Shown piece by piece: positions 53,304 through 64,000 of a DNA stretch of 64,000 nucleotides. Position 1 is the first letter of the stretch, and each line of letters opens with the position of its first letter. Source of the stretch: Cycas panzhihuaensis (taxonomy: Eukaryota; Cycadophyta); contig CM041465.1 in the NCBI GenBank assembly GCA_023213395.1, forward strand, positions 78,685,741 through 78,749,740, read 5' to 3'. The notes beneath the pieces are model-generated. The model was not told the origin of the DNA, made no database searches, and saw only the letters and a program-made list of their open reading frames with translations. Position numbers and translations under genes: made by a program.

Positions 53304-53315
53304 TGGTATCAAAGC
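53304..53315 (+). promoter_or_regulatory. Cop-3 primer-binding site
   Basis: TGGTATCAAAGC, two bases after the LTR, identical to that of Cop-3b. Confidence 0.9.
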
Positions 53316-55167
53316 TTGCTTTCTTCATATTGCTCACTTGCACTTGCAATGGAGCCATCACTTCCTTCTCCCCATAATTCATGTGGTGAAGGAGAATTGT
53401 GAAAGTGAATTTGGAAATATTTTAAAGTTTTTATTATAGAATACTTAGTATTGTTTGCTTTCCCTTTCTCTTTTGTAGGTTTGGAAGCACAATATAAGGA
53501 GTTGTAAGTCCCAAGGATTCCAATCCTTTGATAGCGATATATGCATATCTCATTCTTCTTTTCTTTCCCCTTTTTTTGTTCATTTAACAAGGGGAAATGT
53601 TGCCGAAATTTTTTCAGCATTTAGAAGAATGTTTGTAAGGGTAGGTTTTGCCCACTTCTTTTAAGAATTTAGAGCCATTTAAAATATCCATCATTGTATG
53701 CTCTCACCTTGTCCATATTGGGATCCTAGTAATCAAAAAATGATGAAAATTTTATATGGTACAATGTGTTGATGAGATATTTGCAAGCTAAATTTTCTGC
53801 AGAAATAAAATCTACTTGTTGAACTTCACAGGTCTGCCAAAAATTCTAGTTTCCAGCACCAAAAACGACACTCAATTTAGTTGCCGTATGAGAAAGTTAT
53901 TGCTATTTTAGTGAACAGCAATTATTTTTAACAAGAATTTTGGAAAAATATATTATGTCTACTTTGCAGGACTACCAAAAATTTTGCAGAGCTCATTTAG
54001 ACCTGATTCCACTTCTTAAAGATGCGGCTTTGAGTCTAATTTGTAGCACAAAAACTAGCACTCAATTTTGTTATTGTGGGAGAAAGTTATTTCTATTTTA
54101 GTGAATACTTTTTTGTTAAAAAAATGTGAAGAAAATTTCTTTGTTTTTCAAGACTTCAAAGCCCATTGTAAAAGCGAGTAAAAAAACACTTGGAACGGAG
54201 CAATATCTGGTGTCCTCACTTACTTATCAGCATTTCATTTCAACACTCCAAAATCACTTCAAGCAAGCACTCCAAAGGCACTCCAAGCAAGCACTCTATT
54301 TTTAGCTATATGTACGTTTGATGCAAATTTGATGATCTTTTCACTCTCCCTAAAAGGAACGCATCACGTACATTATTTTCCGCCATCTTGTACCAGTTCA
54401 TATATTTGCCAAGGCTAAGATACCTTGGTTGGTAGAATGCTATGCCATAAAGGAGGTGTGGGTTTCAAGTTGGGACTAGACTAAACTAGAATATTGATGA
54501 GGTTTGGTTAGCCGTACCATCATGCATCAATCAGGGATCATCCCGATAACCAATCAGGAAAACTAAAACTTTAATACAAGATGAAAATATACCTGGTCTA
54601 ATATTTGTCACAGCCATGGCGTCGGAGGAGGTATATAACTGCTCATTGGTGAACTGGGTGAGAATTGGGAGTACCTGGGCTCTGTTGTGACTTGAATTTA
54701 ATCACCAAGCACAATTGCGGGTATCGCGAATGAAGGCCAACTTAATTCTACTAGAAACCTAGGCATCCCTTCAACAACCTCAACTACATGTTGTACACAA
54801 GTTAGAGGTTATTTGGTTGATTACACATCCTACATTTGAGTTTCAAGTTGTGTACACCCAATGATGTCAACTTCTACATTGGTCTACAATTTTGTATATT
54901 GATCACTTACTTATTTGTAAAAAGTGATCCATAGTGTAGTCATAATCATAGTGCTTCTCATATTCTTGCTGCGTCAAGTTAATATTTGTCACAAGTGTTG
55001 GTGACTTTTCTCTAAGTTGCTCCCTTCATCTTTGAGCAACCATTCTCACTTCTTCTTCCTTCTGCTACACTACTTCATTGCATCTCCCATTTGTAAATAG
55101 TGATTGGTCATTTATTGCCATCACTTTTATAGTCCCTTATTCATTTCTTCCCTTCTTGAAAGACACC
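53316..55167 (+). other. Cop-3 leader
   Basis: About 1.85 kb without a protein; homologous to 41818-43848. Holds the AAGCAAGCACTCCAAA repeats near 54255-54300. Confidence 0.75.
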
Positions 55168-56330
55168 ATGTCTTCACAGTTCAAGCAAAATGTGAACTGC
55201 ATTCTTAGAGGGAAAGAAAATTGGGACATGTGGTTCACTGCTGTTAGAAATGTTGCAATGTATGAAGGTTTTTGGAGAGATCACGTACAACTTACACCAA
55301 TTGTTGCTGCCACTGCTACCACAGCTGCCTCTGGAAGAACTCCTCCAACTTCCACTGAAACTATAACCAAACGCTAATGGAAACTTGATGATGATAAAAT
55401 CTGTGTAGGGATACTTCTTGTCACTAATTATTCCTTACATAATCTCATTGATGAAGTTGTATATGATACATCATAGAAAGTTCTTGAAGTTTTCAAAAAT
55501 AACTTTAACACTAAATCATACTTGGAATTTGTTCACTTAGTGCTGAAGATGAACAAATTGAAAATGTAGAAAGGACATGCAAGTGAGACAATCAATCTCC
55601 TTTGCCCCATCAAGCAAGTCATCGATAAAGACTTCAAGACTCAATGCATTACATGAGCTTTCTTGATTCAGTCATGTTTCCATATCCTAGATTGCAAAAA
55701 TCTATTGGGAAGTCTTCAATCTAGTGGCACCTTGAAGACCCTAAACTTTGAGGCTCTTGCTGATAAATTCATCGAATTTGATAAGACCTTTGATACCAAC
55801 TTTGCCACTACATCAGATCCAGTTGATGCTGCTTTTAAAGTGGAAAAAGATCTTTTTTATACCAAAAATCAAGGTCAATCCTTTTGCAAAGGTGGAAATT
55901 CCCGTGGAAGACATAGAAGTAGACAACAAAGACAACGTTCTCATGGTCAACAGGCTCCTCAACACCAACAAAAACAGTCTCAAGGCCAAGGCCAAAATAA
56001 TCAACTTGGACCTAGATCCAGCAATCAAAGACAATCCAACTAGTCCAATACTTCTTATAGGACTGGAAATCAAATAATTGTGTGCCAAAGGTGTCATAGA
56101 AAATGACACTATGCCAAAAATTGCAGAACTGTCACCAACAAACTACCAAGCTATCAATAACACCATGGTGCACATAATGTTAATAATACTTCTTTCGAAA
56201 ATGCTTTTGGTAGAACATAATTTTCTCATGCACACCTTCAAAGAATTGGGGCCACTTCATTAAATGTTATTTGACAGATCCACTCAGTATATTGAGGCTC
56301 ATTGTGGTTATGCTTATTCACATTTGCCTT
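55168..56330 (+). pseudogene. Cop-3 gag
   Basis: The start ATG is at 55168 (MSSQFKQNVNCILRGKENW), preceded by ACC; the same frame extends upstream only by chance to 55078. The family core follows with stops at 55375 and beyond: EFVHLVLKMNKLKM, LADKFIEFDKTFDTNFAT, then a Gln/Arg-rich tail (RGRHRSRQQRQRSHGQQAPQ). The zinc knuckle at 56083-56124 reads CQRCHRK, a TGA, HYAKNC: the Gly codon is now a stop. Gag supplies the particle shell and binds element RNA. Confidence 0.88.
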
Positions 56331-56374
56331 CACCACTTGGAGTTGCCAATAATGTCACCTTAAATACTTCATCT

Positions 56375-56965
56375 TAGATCATGGATACTGGAGCAACACA
56401 ACATATGATTTGCCATCACCAGTTCTTTCAGGATTTTGACTCTGAAGTTCATTGTGTCGTACACATAGCTGACAAATCATCTCAGCCAGTCGAAAGACTT
56501 GGAACCATTTGCCTAAAACTCCCAGGTCTTCCAGATTTTACCCTTGCTGATGTTTTATATATTCTTGCTCTGAAACAGAACCTGCTCTCCCTATCCACCC
56601 TTGTCTCTTATGGATTTGATATGAGTGTAACTGCAAATAATAAAACTCTCTATGTCATTTACCCTCCTTCAAATGCTGTGGTTATGATCGGAATTCTTGA
56701 TGGAAAACGTTTTTGCCTAACTGGCTCACCATTCTCTGAAGCCAACTGTGTTGATGATGACTTTGCTTTTACCACAACCCTGACACCTCAAAAGTTTTCC
56801 CAAGAGGCCCTATGGCATGCTCATATGGGCCATATCAAAATTGATCGTTTAAGAGAACTACATGCCACTCTTCCTGGTATGCCTAGGCTCTCCTCTAAGC
56901 CCTTCAACTGTGAAGCATGTATCATTGCCAAATCTCAAAGACAACCCTTTCCTCGTAGTCAATAG
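56375..56965 (+). pseudogene. Cop-3 protease and GAG-pre-integrase
   Basis: An open frame of 194 codons after a stop (TTAGATC at 56374, Cop-3b has TGG). It begins MDTGATQHMICHHQFF with the catalytic DTG, continues with LPDFTLADVLYILALKQNLLS (the end of protease, shown by its motif), then LWHAHMGHIKIDRL and CEACIIAKSQRQPF, the His and Cys halves of the integrase zinc finger. It ends at TAG 56963-56965, in frame with integrase. Confidence 0.92.
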
Positions 56966-58060
56966 AAATCTATTCAACCTTTGTAGCTTGTACATTCAAA
57001 TATATGCAGTCCTATGCCCATCCCTTCTCTCAAACATAAGTGGTACTATATTACTTTCATTGATGATTTTACCAAAAAAGTATGGGTTGGTTTTCTTGCA
57101 AAGAAAGATAAAGTTTTTTTCATGTTTCAAGCTTTCAAGGCCCGCATCGAAAATGAATCTAGATTCAACATCAAAATACTCAAGACTGACAATGGTGACG
57201 AGTACACCTCTAATGAGTTTGAATCGTACCTACATCACCATGGGATCAAACATCAGACCACTATTGTAAGTACACCCCAACAAAATGGAATTGCCGAGTG
57301 CATGAATAGGACCATCATGAACATGGCTTGTGCTATGCTGGTATACAAAAATGTCCCTGTCTATCTTTGGGCCAAGGCTATCTGGATTGCCATGCATTGC
57401 ATCAACATTGTTAGTCCCTCCAAGCTCGGCCCCTCTCCACATGAAATGTGGTATGGACAAACTCCCTTTGGCTCCCGCTTCAAAATTTTTGGCTCTACTT
57501 GTTATGCTCACATTTTGGAGGAACACATAAACAAACTCCAAGATAGAGCCCTCAAAGTCATATTTGTCAGATACCCTATGGACAAAAAGGGATACAAGGT
57601 TTTTCTACCTTCATAGCACAAAATCATCATCACTAGAGATATTATCTTTGCAAAGACTGAAGATCAATTGCTCAAACTTGACTCCAAGATGTCTTTGTAC
57701 TGATTTAATGATGCTACTGAATTTGATGACCAGATTCCAAAATTTAGGGGGGGAGATGCTCAACAGCTGTTCAAAATCTTGGAATCTGATAATAGAGCCC
57801 CAGAGGATATAAGCTGTGACTCCCAACCGATGTGTGCACATCTAGCACCATCATTTAAGAACAACCAACTTGACAAAGGCAAATCCATAACAGAAGGACC
57901 ACCTTCTCCAACATCAGTGGCTGGCCCATCTTCTCAAATATCGTCAACTTCCTCTATGCCAAACATTTCACATGATCCTTTTAGGATCAAAATGAAGACC
58001 AAGAGGCTGTGAAAATGAAAATCTCATTCCCAACTTGAGGTTTTCGTGAAGCCTACTAGC
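56966..58060 (+). pseudogene. Cop-3 integrase and variable linker
   Basis: The open frame 57014-57616 holds the core: YYITFIDDFTKKVWVGF (first Asp), ILKTDNGDEYTSNEF (second Asp), TPQQNGIAECMNRTI (Glu), then YLWAKAIWIAMHCIN, KIFGSTCYAHI and VIFVRYPMDKKGYKV. The DDE triad is intact. A stop at 57614 precedes the Ser/Pro-rich linker (open 57779-58012, GPPSPTSVAGPSSQISST). A frameshift lies between 58012 and 58072. Confidence 0.92.
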
Positions 58061-58071
58061 TACAAAAGGAC

Positions 58072-59130
58072 ATGCAACCAGATGAGGTAGACAAAACTGG
58101 CATTAGAAGTGCGCATAGAGCAAGGATGCACGAATCGCTTTCCATTGAGCTTGAACCAACAAAACTGCACCTTGCTCTCAATGAAGAACCCCTAATGTAC
58201 CAAGAACCTGTAAAGCATGCAGCTTGGAGAAATGCCATGAATGAAGAGTACCAATCTCTTATCAAGAACAAGACATGGGAGCTTGTTGATCTACCACTTG
58301 GAAGAAAGGTAGTTCGAAACAAATGGGTGTTCAAAAATAAGTATAGATCAGATGGAACCCTTGAAAAGCACAAGGTGAGATTGGTAGCAAAAGGATTCAC
58401 GCAAAGGGAAGGCATCGACTACGCTAAAATCTTTACTCCTACAACCAAGTGGCCTACAATCAGAACTCTTATAGCCTTGGCTGCTCAACAGGGTTGGAAA
58501 ATCTACCAGCTCGATGTTAAAACCGCATTTCTCAACAGGGACCTTAAAGAAGAAATTTACATGGCTTAGCCAGAAGGATACAAGATTGTTAGTCAAGAGC
58601 ATAAGGTTTGCAGGTTCAAAAAGTCCTTGTATGGCCTAAAACGAGCCCCTCGTGCTTGGTTTACCAAGTTGTCTGGAAGAATGAGGCAACTTGGATATGA
58701 GGTTTGTGACTATCAAGATATTGATACAACACTATTCATAAAGCGCCAAAATGATAAAGTTACTTACCTCTTAATCTTTGTGGATGATATGTTAATAACG
58801 AGGAATAGTGAACAAGTAATCAACCAACTGAAGAAGGACCTTGCTAAAACTTTTGAATTGTCTAACCTTGGATTGATGAAATATTACTTGGGAATTGAAG
58901 TAACTTAAAAGAATGGCAAAATCTTTCTCTCCCAAGAAAAATAAATCAACGATTTTTTGACAAAGTTCCAATTAGAAGATGCTCGACCAATGGTTACACC
59001 TATGGAACCTAATATTAAACTCTCAGTTGATGGTGACACTAGGGAGGCAGATGCAACATTCTACAGGCAACTTGTAGGTAGTCTCATCTATATTACCAAC
59101 ACAAGGCTAGATATTGTATTTTCTATTGGC
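58072..59130 (+). pseudogene. Cop-3 reverse transcriptase
   Basis: 58072-58569 and 58627-58908 are open. Motifs: WRNAMNEEYQSLIKNKTWELV, VRLVAKGFTQREGIDY, QLDVKTAFLNRDL (usual Gly is Arg), SLYGLKRAPRAWF, IFVDDMLITR (catalytic pair in an FVDD box) and LGLMKYYLGIEV. Stops at 58567 (TAG for Gln in the usual QPEGY), 58906 and 58942. The LVGSLIYITNTRLDI motif follows before RNase H. Confidence 0.93.
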
Positions 59131-59730
59131 ATTCTTACACGATTCATAACAAATCCTAAGCAGAATCACTGGCAATTTGCAGTACGAGTGTTGAGGTACC
59201 TGAAGATGACCAACAAATATGGTCTATGGTATGAACCTAATGTAGAATTCAAATTTTATACATACACAAACTTAGACTTTGCCGAAGATAAAGACACAGG
59301 AAGATCCACATCTAGGTATGTAGCATTTCTTGGAACATCACCAATATCATGGAAATCCAGACGATAGAAGATAGTTGTAGACTCAACTACTGAAGCTAAA
59401 TATATTGCTGCTTTTGAGACAAGCAAAGAGGTGATATGGCTTAGAAAATTGTTGAATACATTAAATATCACCTAAATAAGTTCTACCAGCCTACGTGTCA
59501 ATAATCAATCTACAATCCAAATGGATAAAAATCCTATATTTCATGATTGTACCAAACATATAAGTACGAAAGTCCACAGGATTAGAGAACAAGTTCATGA
59601 TGGCACAATTCAAATGAAGTACTGCCCCACAGCAGATCAAGTGGCCGACATCTTCACCAAACCAGTGCAAAGGGTAAAGTTTGAATAGTTCTTAAGGCAA
59701 CTCGGCCTTAGGGCCTCCATCTCCAACTGA
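59131..59730 (+). pseudogene. Cop-3 RNase H
   Basis: Reads HWQFAVRVLRYLKMTNKYGLW, TNLDFAEDKDTGRSTSRYVAF, PISWKSRR, a stop at 59366 (Gln expected), STTEAKYIAAFE, VIWLRKLLN, NNQSTIQMDKNPIFHDCTKH and VADIFTKPVQRVKF, ending at TGA 59728-59730. Two further stops, at about 59473 and 59686. Confidence 0.92.
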
Positions 59731-60102
59731 TTGAAGGAGATGACAATAGGACCATCATACTCTATCTCATTCATGAAAACCCCTTGTAGGCGCGAAAGGA
59801 TAAGGGTTGTATCATTTTGGAAAATCAAAATCTGTAAAAACTCAAAAGGGCATGGGGGATGACCAAATGGTATATGGAAACTCAGTAGATTTCAGCTACA
59901 AAATTCATTGTATGAATTAGCTATCTAGCTTCATTTAAAGAGCCGCCTAAGCCAGGTTAGTAGATTAGAAAGTCCATGGGTTTTCTTCCCCATGAGGGTT
60001 TCTCACAAAAGTGTCATAGTAGTTTGTTTTGTAAGAGGCTTAGATGAAGACCTCATAGGATAGAATAAAGATGAAATGACCTTTTACTATTAAGGGGGAG
60101 AT
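59731..60102 (+). other. Cop-3 3' untranslated part and purine tract
   Basis: Non-coding. It ends in the purine tract TAAGGGGGAGAT (60091-60102) that abuts the 3' LTR and would prime plus-strand DNA synthesis. Confidence 0.8.
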
Positions 60103-60399
60103 TGAAACGGGTTAATGTCACAAGGTCATTACATTAGCTAATTATTCCTAAAAGGGTTTTAAGTGAACTTTAAATTAGATCACTTAAGTAAAATTCACTT
60201 TCATGTGCATTATGTGTAATTTGATTTTACCTAACTCTAATGCTCCCTCTCTCAATATAAAAGTTAAAGCTCAATGGAGGAGGCTTATTCTTACCTCCCC
60301 ATTTTATGAGAAATACTCTTTTTCTCTCAAGTCTCTCTTGCTCCCATGTTTGCCTTTGTGTTTAGTGCATGGAGATGAAGGATAGATCCACTCTTTTCA
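60103..60399 (+). repeat. Cop-3 3' LTR
   Basis: 297 bp, TGAAACGGGTTAATG to CTCTTTTCA. TATA box TATAAAAG at 60256-60263. Confidence 0.95.
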
Positions 60400-60404
60400 C
60401 ATAA

Positions 60405-62027
60405 GACCTAAACCCAATTGTGAAGATGTACCTACTTAAAAAGTGGACATATCAAGTGATGATAACAACTATTGCAATTGAGGGCCAACATTAAGTTGAG
60501 GGTTTTGATAGCTTAGAGTCCAAGATTGAAGATTTATGCCTTGATTTAAAAGAACTTGATAATGGCAGGGTCTTGGGCTATCTTAACCAAACCAGTAGAG
60601 ACTAAGGCAATAACCTATTGAAGAGTGAGTTGAAGAGTTGTTTGAGATCTTAAACATGAGGGAGAATATGGAGATAAGCTCAGAGAACCAAGACGTGTGG
60701 TTTTTGTCAAGGGAAGTGTTGGAACAATAGGGCCAAAACATTGTGAAGTGGATGCAACATGAATTGAGGAAATAAGACCTACACTAGATGAATGAAAGGG
60801 ACCAAAAAAGCAACTAATGAAAAAGTACTAACACCTAGGGTGGAACTAAGAATGGATGGAACTATAGGTTTCTTTAGTTGAGGAGGTAGTACACAAGAAA
60901 TAGAAGGTGATCCACACGCAGGAGATGCTCGAGAACTAGTGAACTCAATCCCAGTTAAAGACCTAATGGAAGGATAAAAAGAGGATGAAGTTGTGTCTCA
61001 TTCTAAAGGACATGAAGTGGGAGGAGAAAGAGCCAAGAGTTGTGCAACAATCTCGTGTTCGAGAACATCTTCTATGAAAATGTTCTCCTTGGGAGGGCCA
61101 AAAGGGCGAGGACCATCTTCTATTATAATGATAAGAGACTTTGGAGGAAGTCCTCTAATTTTGCATGAATTTCTAGCCAGAGAAAATATATTGGATGATA
61201 GTGCATGGCTGTGAAAAAAGAATGGAGAGAAATCAAGGTCAAGATTGAAAAACCTATGTGAAAAAAAGCTAAAAAAGGGCTAAAAAATAATCAAATTTTA
61301 TGCATTAAATTGACCTTAAAAGGATGAGAAAAAAATTTTAAGCGTATTTTGTTGTGATGGTGTATGAATCAAGAATTCATTGGTTTAAATAGTTCATGAA
61401 ACAAACATTGTTTATCAGAGATATGCTTGAAATAGTGAAGATCAAAATTTAGGGTTTTGGGAATTGCAATTGTACCTAGTACTAAGTTGCAGGTAACTTT
61501 TGATTTTAATATCCAATCAATCTAAAACTACTTCCATAAAAAAGTAGACCTCAAGACACATGGATTAAAAACACATTTGAGGTTAACTGAATATTTGTAG
61601 CTAAAGTTATGGCCATTTGAAGTTGCAATAGTAGATTTTCTATGCAATCTATAGCAACAAACAATAGGCTAAGATTGAAACCCTTATAATTTTTGTAATT
61701 TTGATCTAAACATAATAGTATAACCACTCAATATTTATAGAATGGGTCTGGCTATCTCAACTCTATAGTTACTTTTTTCAAATTTGGTTGTTCACGAGGA
61801 AGTTTTGTGCATTTTATGCATGAATAGAGTTTTTTTTTTGGTCTCTTTGTATTTTTTGTATAAAAACTAAGTTTTAATAATTTTGAACTTGTTTAATGCT
61901 AGGGTTTGTGTGTGGGCCTATTTTATGATATCTTTGGATGCAAAAATTTGACAAAATAGGTGTTTTTAAATGTATTTTTAAGAGAATAAGTATACAACAA
62001 GGGTTTGATAGGCAAAATAATAAGCAT
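60405..62027 (-). pseudogene. Gyp-4 gag N-terminal region and leader (right of Cop-3)
   Basis: The minus strand continues the Pro/Gly-rich segment of 52150-53004. Near 61210-61010 a better conserved stretch reads GLPPKSLIIIIEDGPRPFGPP and IFIEDVLEHEIVAQLLAL, whose role I do not recognise. 61215-62027 is AT-rich and non-coding, probably leader. A plus-strand frame at 60993-61214 is an antisense shadow. Confidence 0.45.
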
Positions 62028-62045
62028 TCCCGAGTATGGTCACCA
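62028..62045 (-). promoter_or_regulatory. Probable Gyp-4 primer-binding site
   Basis: The minus strand reads TGGTGACCATACTCGGGA, starting with the TGG that pairs with the CCA end of a tRNA, three bases from an LTR-like terminus at 62049. Related sites sit at 37752-37769 and 51231-51241 next to other LTRs. Confidence 0.65.
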
Positions 62046-62048
62046 AAA

Positions 62049-64000
62049 TGTTTGCTAGGTAGAGTAGGTATGAGACCTAGAGCCAGAGGTTCACGTAAGA
62101 AAAAGAGGCAAATCTCACTCTATAGGTAACATATGTCCTATGTGTACTGAAAATTTATGAGAGAGTATGGCCACCAATTATATTCAAGATATAATAATTT
62201 ATGTAGGATTTGTTATGTGACTTTCAAGTAAGGAAGGAGATCTTAACTCACAACATATACAAATGCTACATCAATTCTTTTACCAAAAGTAAATTAAATA
62301 GGGTGCAAAATACACTCTTACCTTGTTTAATGCTTGATGATATGTGTCCTTGATGTGTGTGTCCTTGATGAAGCACTTCAATGATCCATTTTCTTATTTC
62401 TACCTGTAAGACAGTATCACAAGGGAAACTACTAAGAAATTGATTGAACATTAGAGAAACCAATGCAAAGCTATATGAAGGGCAAGAAAGAATGCCTCAG
62501 TATTAGGGATAAGGCTTTTAGTTGGTTTTGTTTGTGTGTGCGTATATTGTTGGTATGTGTGTAGTTCACTGAACTAGTTTCTCCAAAGCAATACAACAAA
62601 ACAAACAAAAAAATAAATGAAATATGAACAAAGTAAACAAATCAAAGATGTGAAAGAGAGATCAAACCAAATAGATTAATATCGATTCCACAACAAGAGT
62701 GATTCAAAACACCTTACTCAAGTGTCAGCAAGTAGGGGATGGTGACAACATGAGGCCATTCTGTGAAGAAGTAGATGTTATTCTCAACCAAAAGAGAATG
62801 GAATGAGGATATTTATAGTGAAAACTAAGAAGATAAAAGGAGAAAAATCTCAAGACATATTGTGAAGTCAGTATTTTAGACCAGTAGGCATTAATTGCAC
62901 TATTTTTAATGGATATTGTGAAGATGGCCTTGAGCACCACAAAATTGGACCAATGAGAGAAGGCGAAATCATAAAAGGAGCATAACTTCCTCATATGGTG
63001 CCCATTTTTGACCCGTGAGTACTTAATTCCCATCTACTTAAAGAGATCTACACAATAGCATAGGTGAAATTAATAATGACATTCAAAATCAAGGTGAAGA
63101 TGTACTAAAAAAAAGTGTGTGAAAACCATAGAGAACGTTTGTGCTGACCAAGATGAATTTCTCAAAAGGACATAACTCATGTCAAGTCGAGATGGACACC
63201 CAAAGGAGGCAAGGAAGAGAGTGAACTAATGACAAAGGATCATGTGTGTGAAACAATGGCAAAGTATACACAATAATGGCAATCAAGAGAGAAATTGCAA
63301 TGGAAAAACCATGTCATATGGACCATAATAATCAAAGGGATGACCTCCGATGTTGTATCTCCATAATTAAATGGGTGTTATAGAAAACAGATCCCAAATT
63401 ATCATCAACAGGGGAGTGCAATATGAAAAGGCAACAAACTAGGCAAATGCTCATTCACATGCAATCTCAAGCAAATGACAAACAGTAGTATACGGTCCAA
63501 TGCATATCTAACTAATGAGAATAAGAGCAACCTGAGATTCCTAGATTGAGGGTAGGAGGCCAAAAATCAGGGAAACCAACATTACATCGAATATTATGAA
63601 ACTCAAAATATCCCAATACTATGTGTCTTTATTATTCAAAAGTTCCCATTAACGTCACTCTTTTTTTCCCTTCTATCTTTTGCCAAACAAGTATCCCCAC
63701 TGTCACAAATGTGGAGCCCATATTTTATAAAATTCATTTTTATCCTTTTGTGCTCCACCCATTTTCCATTTACTTGAAATTCACTAACATCATTGGATCA
63801 TCTATGAAGCATGGAGTTGCTGCTATTCATTTTTGAAAAACTTTTTGCACCATTGCACTTTATGCATCTTGCATTCACTTAAAATTGTGTAAGGTTATTG
63901 AAATATTTGCAAAGTGCCAAGCACGGAGCTACCATAAAACTCTATTTTTTTCTTTGCTCTTTGCCCATTCTATTATTGTGTTGTGATGCCTTTGGCCCTT
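62049..64000 (-). repeat. Probable Gyp-4 5' LTR, runs off the window
   Basis: The plus strand starts TGTTTGCTAGGTAG. A minus-strand TATA box (CTATAAATATCC) lies at 62807-62818, supporting an LTR read on minus. No second copy is present. From about 63000 the sequence may already be flanking DNA; a plus-strand frame at 63621-63836 has no family character. Confidence 0.5.

Larger units (their letters stand above)
53005..60399 (+). mobile_element. Cop-3: complete, decayed Ty1/copia retrotransposon
   Basis: 7,395 bp with two 297-bp LTRs and flanking pentamers CGTAA (53000-53004) and CATAA (60400-60404), one apart by a CG-to-CA change. It is read on the plus strand: LTR, primer site 53304-53315, leader of about 1.85 kb, gag from 55168, protease, integrase, RT, RNase H, purine tract 60091-60102, LTR. 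The LTRs differ at about 20 of 297 positions (near 7%). It sits inside Gyp-4. Confidence 0.96.

Noticed and set aside
53005-60399. An active copia element
   Set aside because: Many stops in gag, RT and RNase H, a frameshift before RT and LTR divergence near 7% exclude autonomy.
1-64000. A new defence system, gene cluster or host gene in the window
   Set aside because: Every recognisable protein domain belongs to Ty1/copia or Ty3/gypsy elements; the remaining DNA has no coding signal I can support.

Overview
The window is a stack of decayed LTR retrotransposons. I found no host gene, tRNA, rRNA or bacterial-type feature. The elements are plant-type Ty1/copia and Ty3/gypsy. Copia primer sites resemble the 3' end of plant initiator-Met tRNA, several gypsy LTRs exceed 2 kb, and one gypsy element carries a second RNase H after integrase. 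DNA is AT-rich, and almost every long frame is cut by stops and frameshifts. This suggests a seed plant with a large repeat-rich genome; a gymnosperm is plausible, but the species cannot be read from the sequence.

Layout. Names are mine. 1-1085: 3' end of a copia element on + (Cop-0). 1142-1510: gypsy gag remnant on -. 1511-6805: mostly unrecognised, with a 138-bp tandem duplication. 6811-14043: complete but decayed copia Cop-1 on -, with target duplication TGTAC. 14751-16634: pol of gypsy Gyp-2 on -; its reading frame resumes at 40053-40135. Between these sits Gyp-1 (16635-40052, -), a large gypsy element with LTRs of about 3.5 and 2.3 kb. Gyp-1 is itself interrupted by copia Cop-2 (27899-35283, -; target duplication CTAAA). 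Removing Cop-2 restores the Gyp-1 gag-pro frame, and removing Gyp-1 restores the Gyp-2 RNase H frame.

40136-41505 holds unrecognised DNA with a degenerate tandem array. 41506-45125 is the 5' half of copia Cop-3b (+), broken inside protease. It is joined to an inverted piece of Cop-2-family leader (45126-45925) and then to a Cop-2-family RT-RNase H-LTR on + (46045-47985). 47986-52083 is gypsy Gyp-3 (-): protease, gag with several zinc knuckles, primer site and LTR. 52084-53004 plus 60405-64000 is gypsy Gyp-4 (-): start of gag, leader, primer site and LTR. Gyp-4 is interrupted by complete copia Cop-3 (53005-60399, +).

By-eye LTR divergence gives a rough relative age: Cop-2 about 4%, Cop-3 about 7%, Cop-1 about 10%. 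No element looks able to move on its own. Cop-2 is the best preserved, with an open 280-codon gag and an RT broken by one stop. The points most worth a second look are the conserved palindromes in copia U3 regions, a hairpin with a compensatory base change in the Cop-2 leader, the RNase H module downstream of Gyp-1 integrase, and the inverted mosaic at 45 kb.
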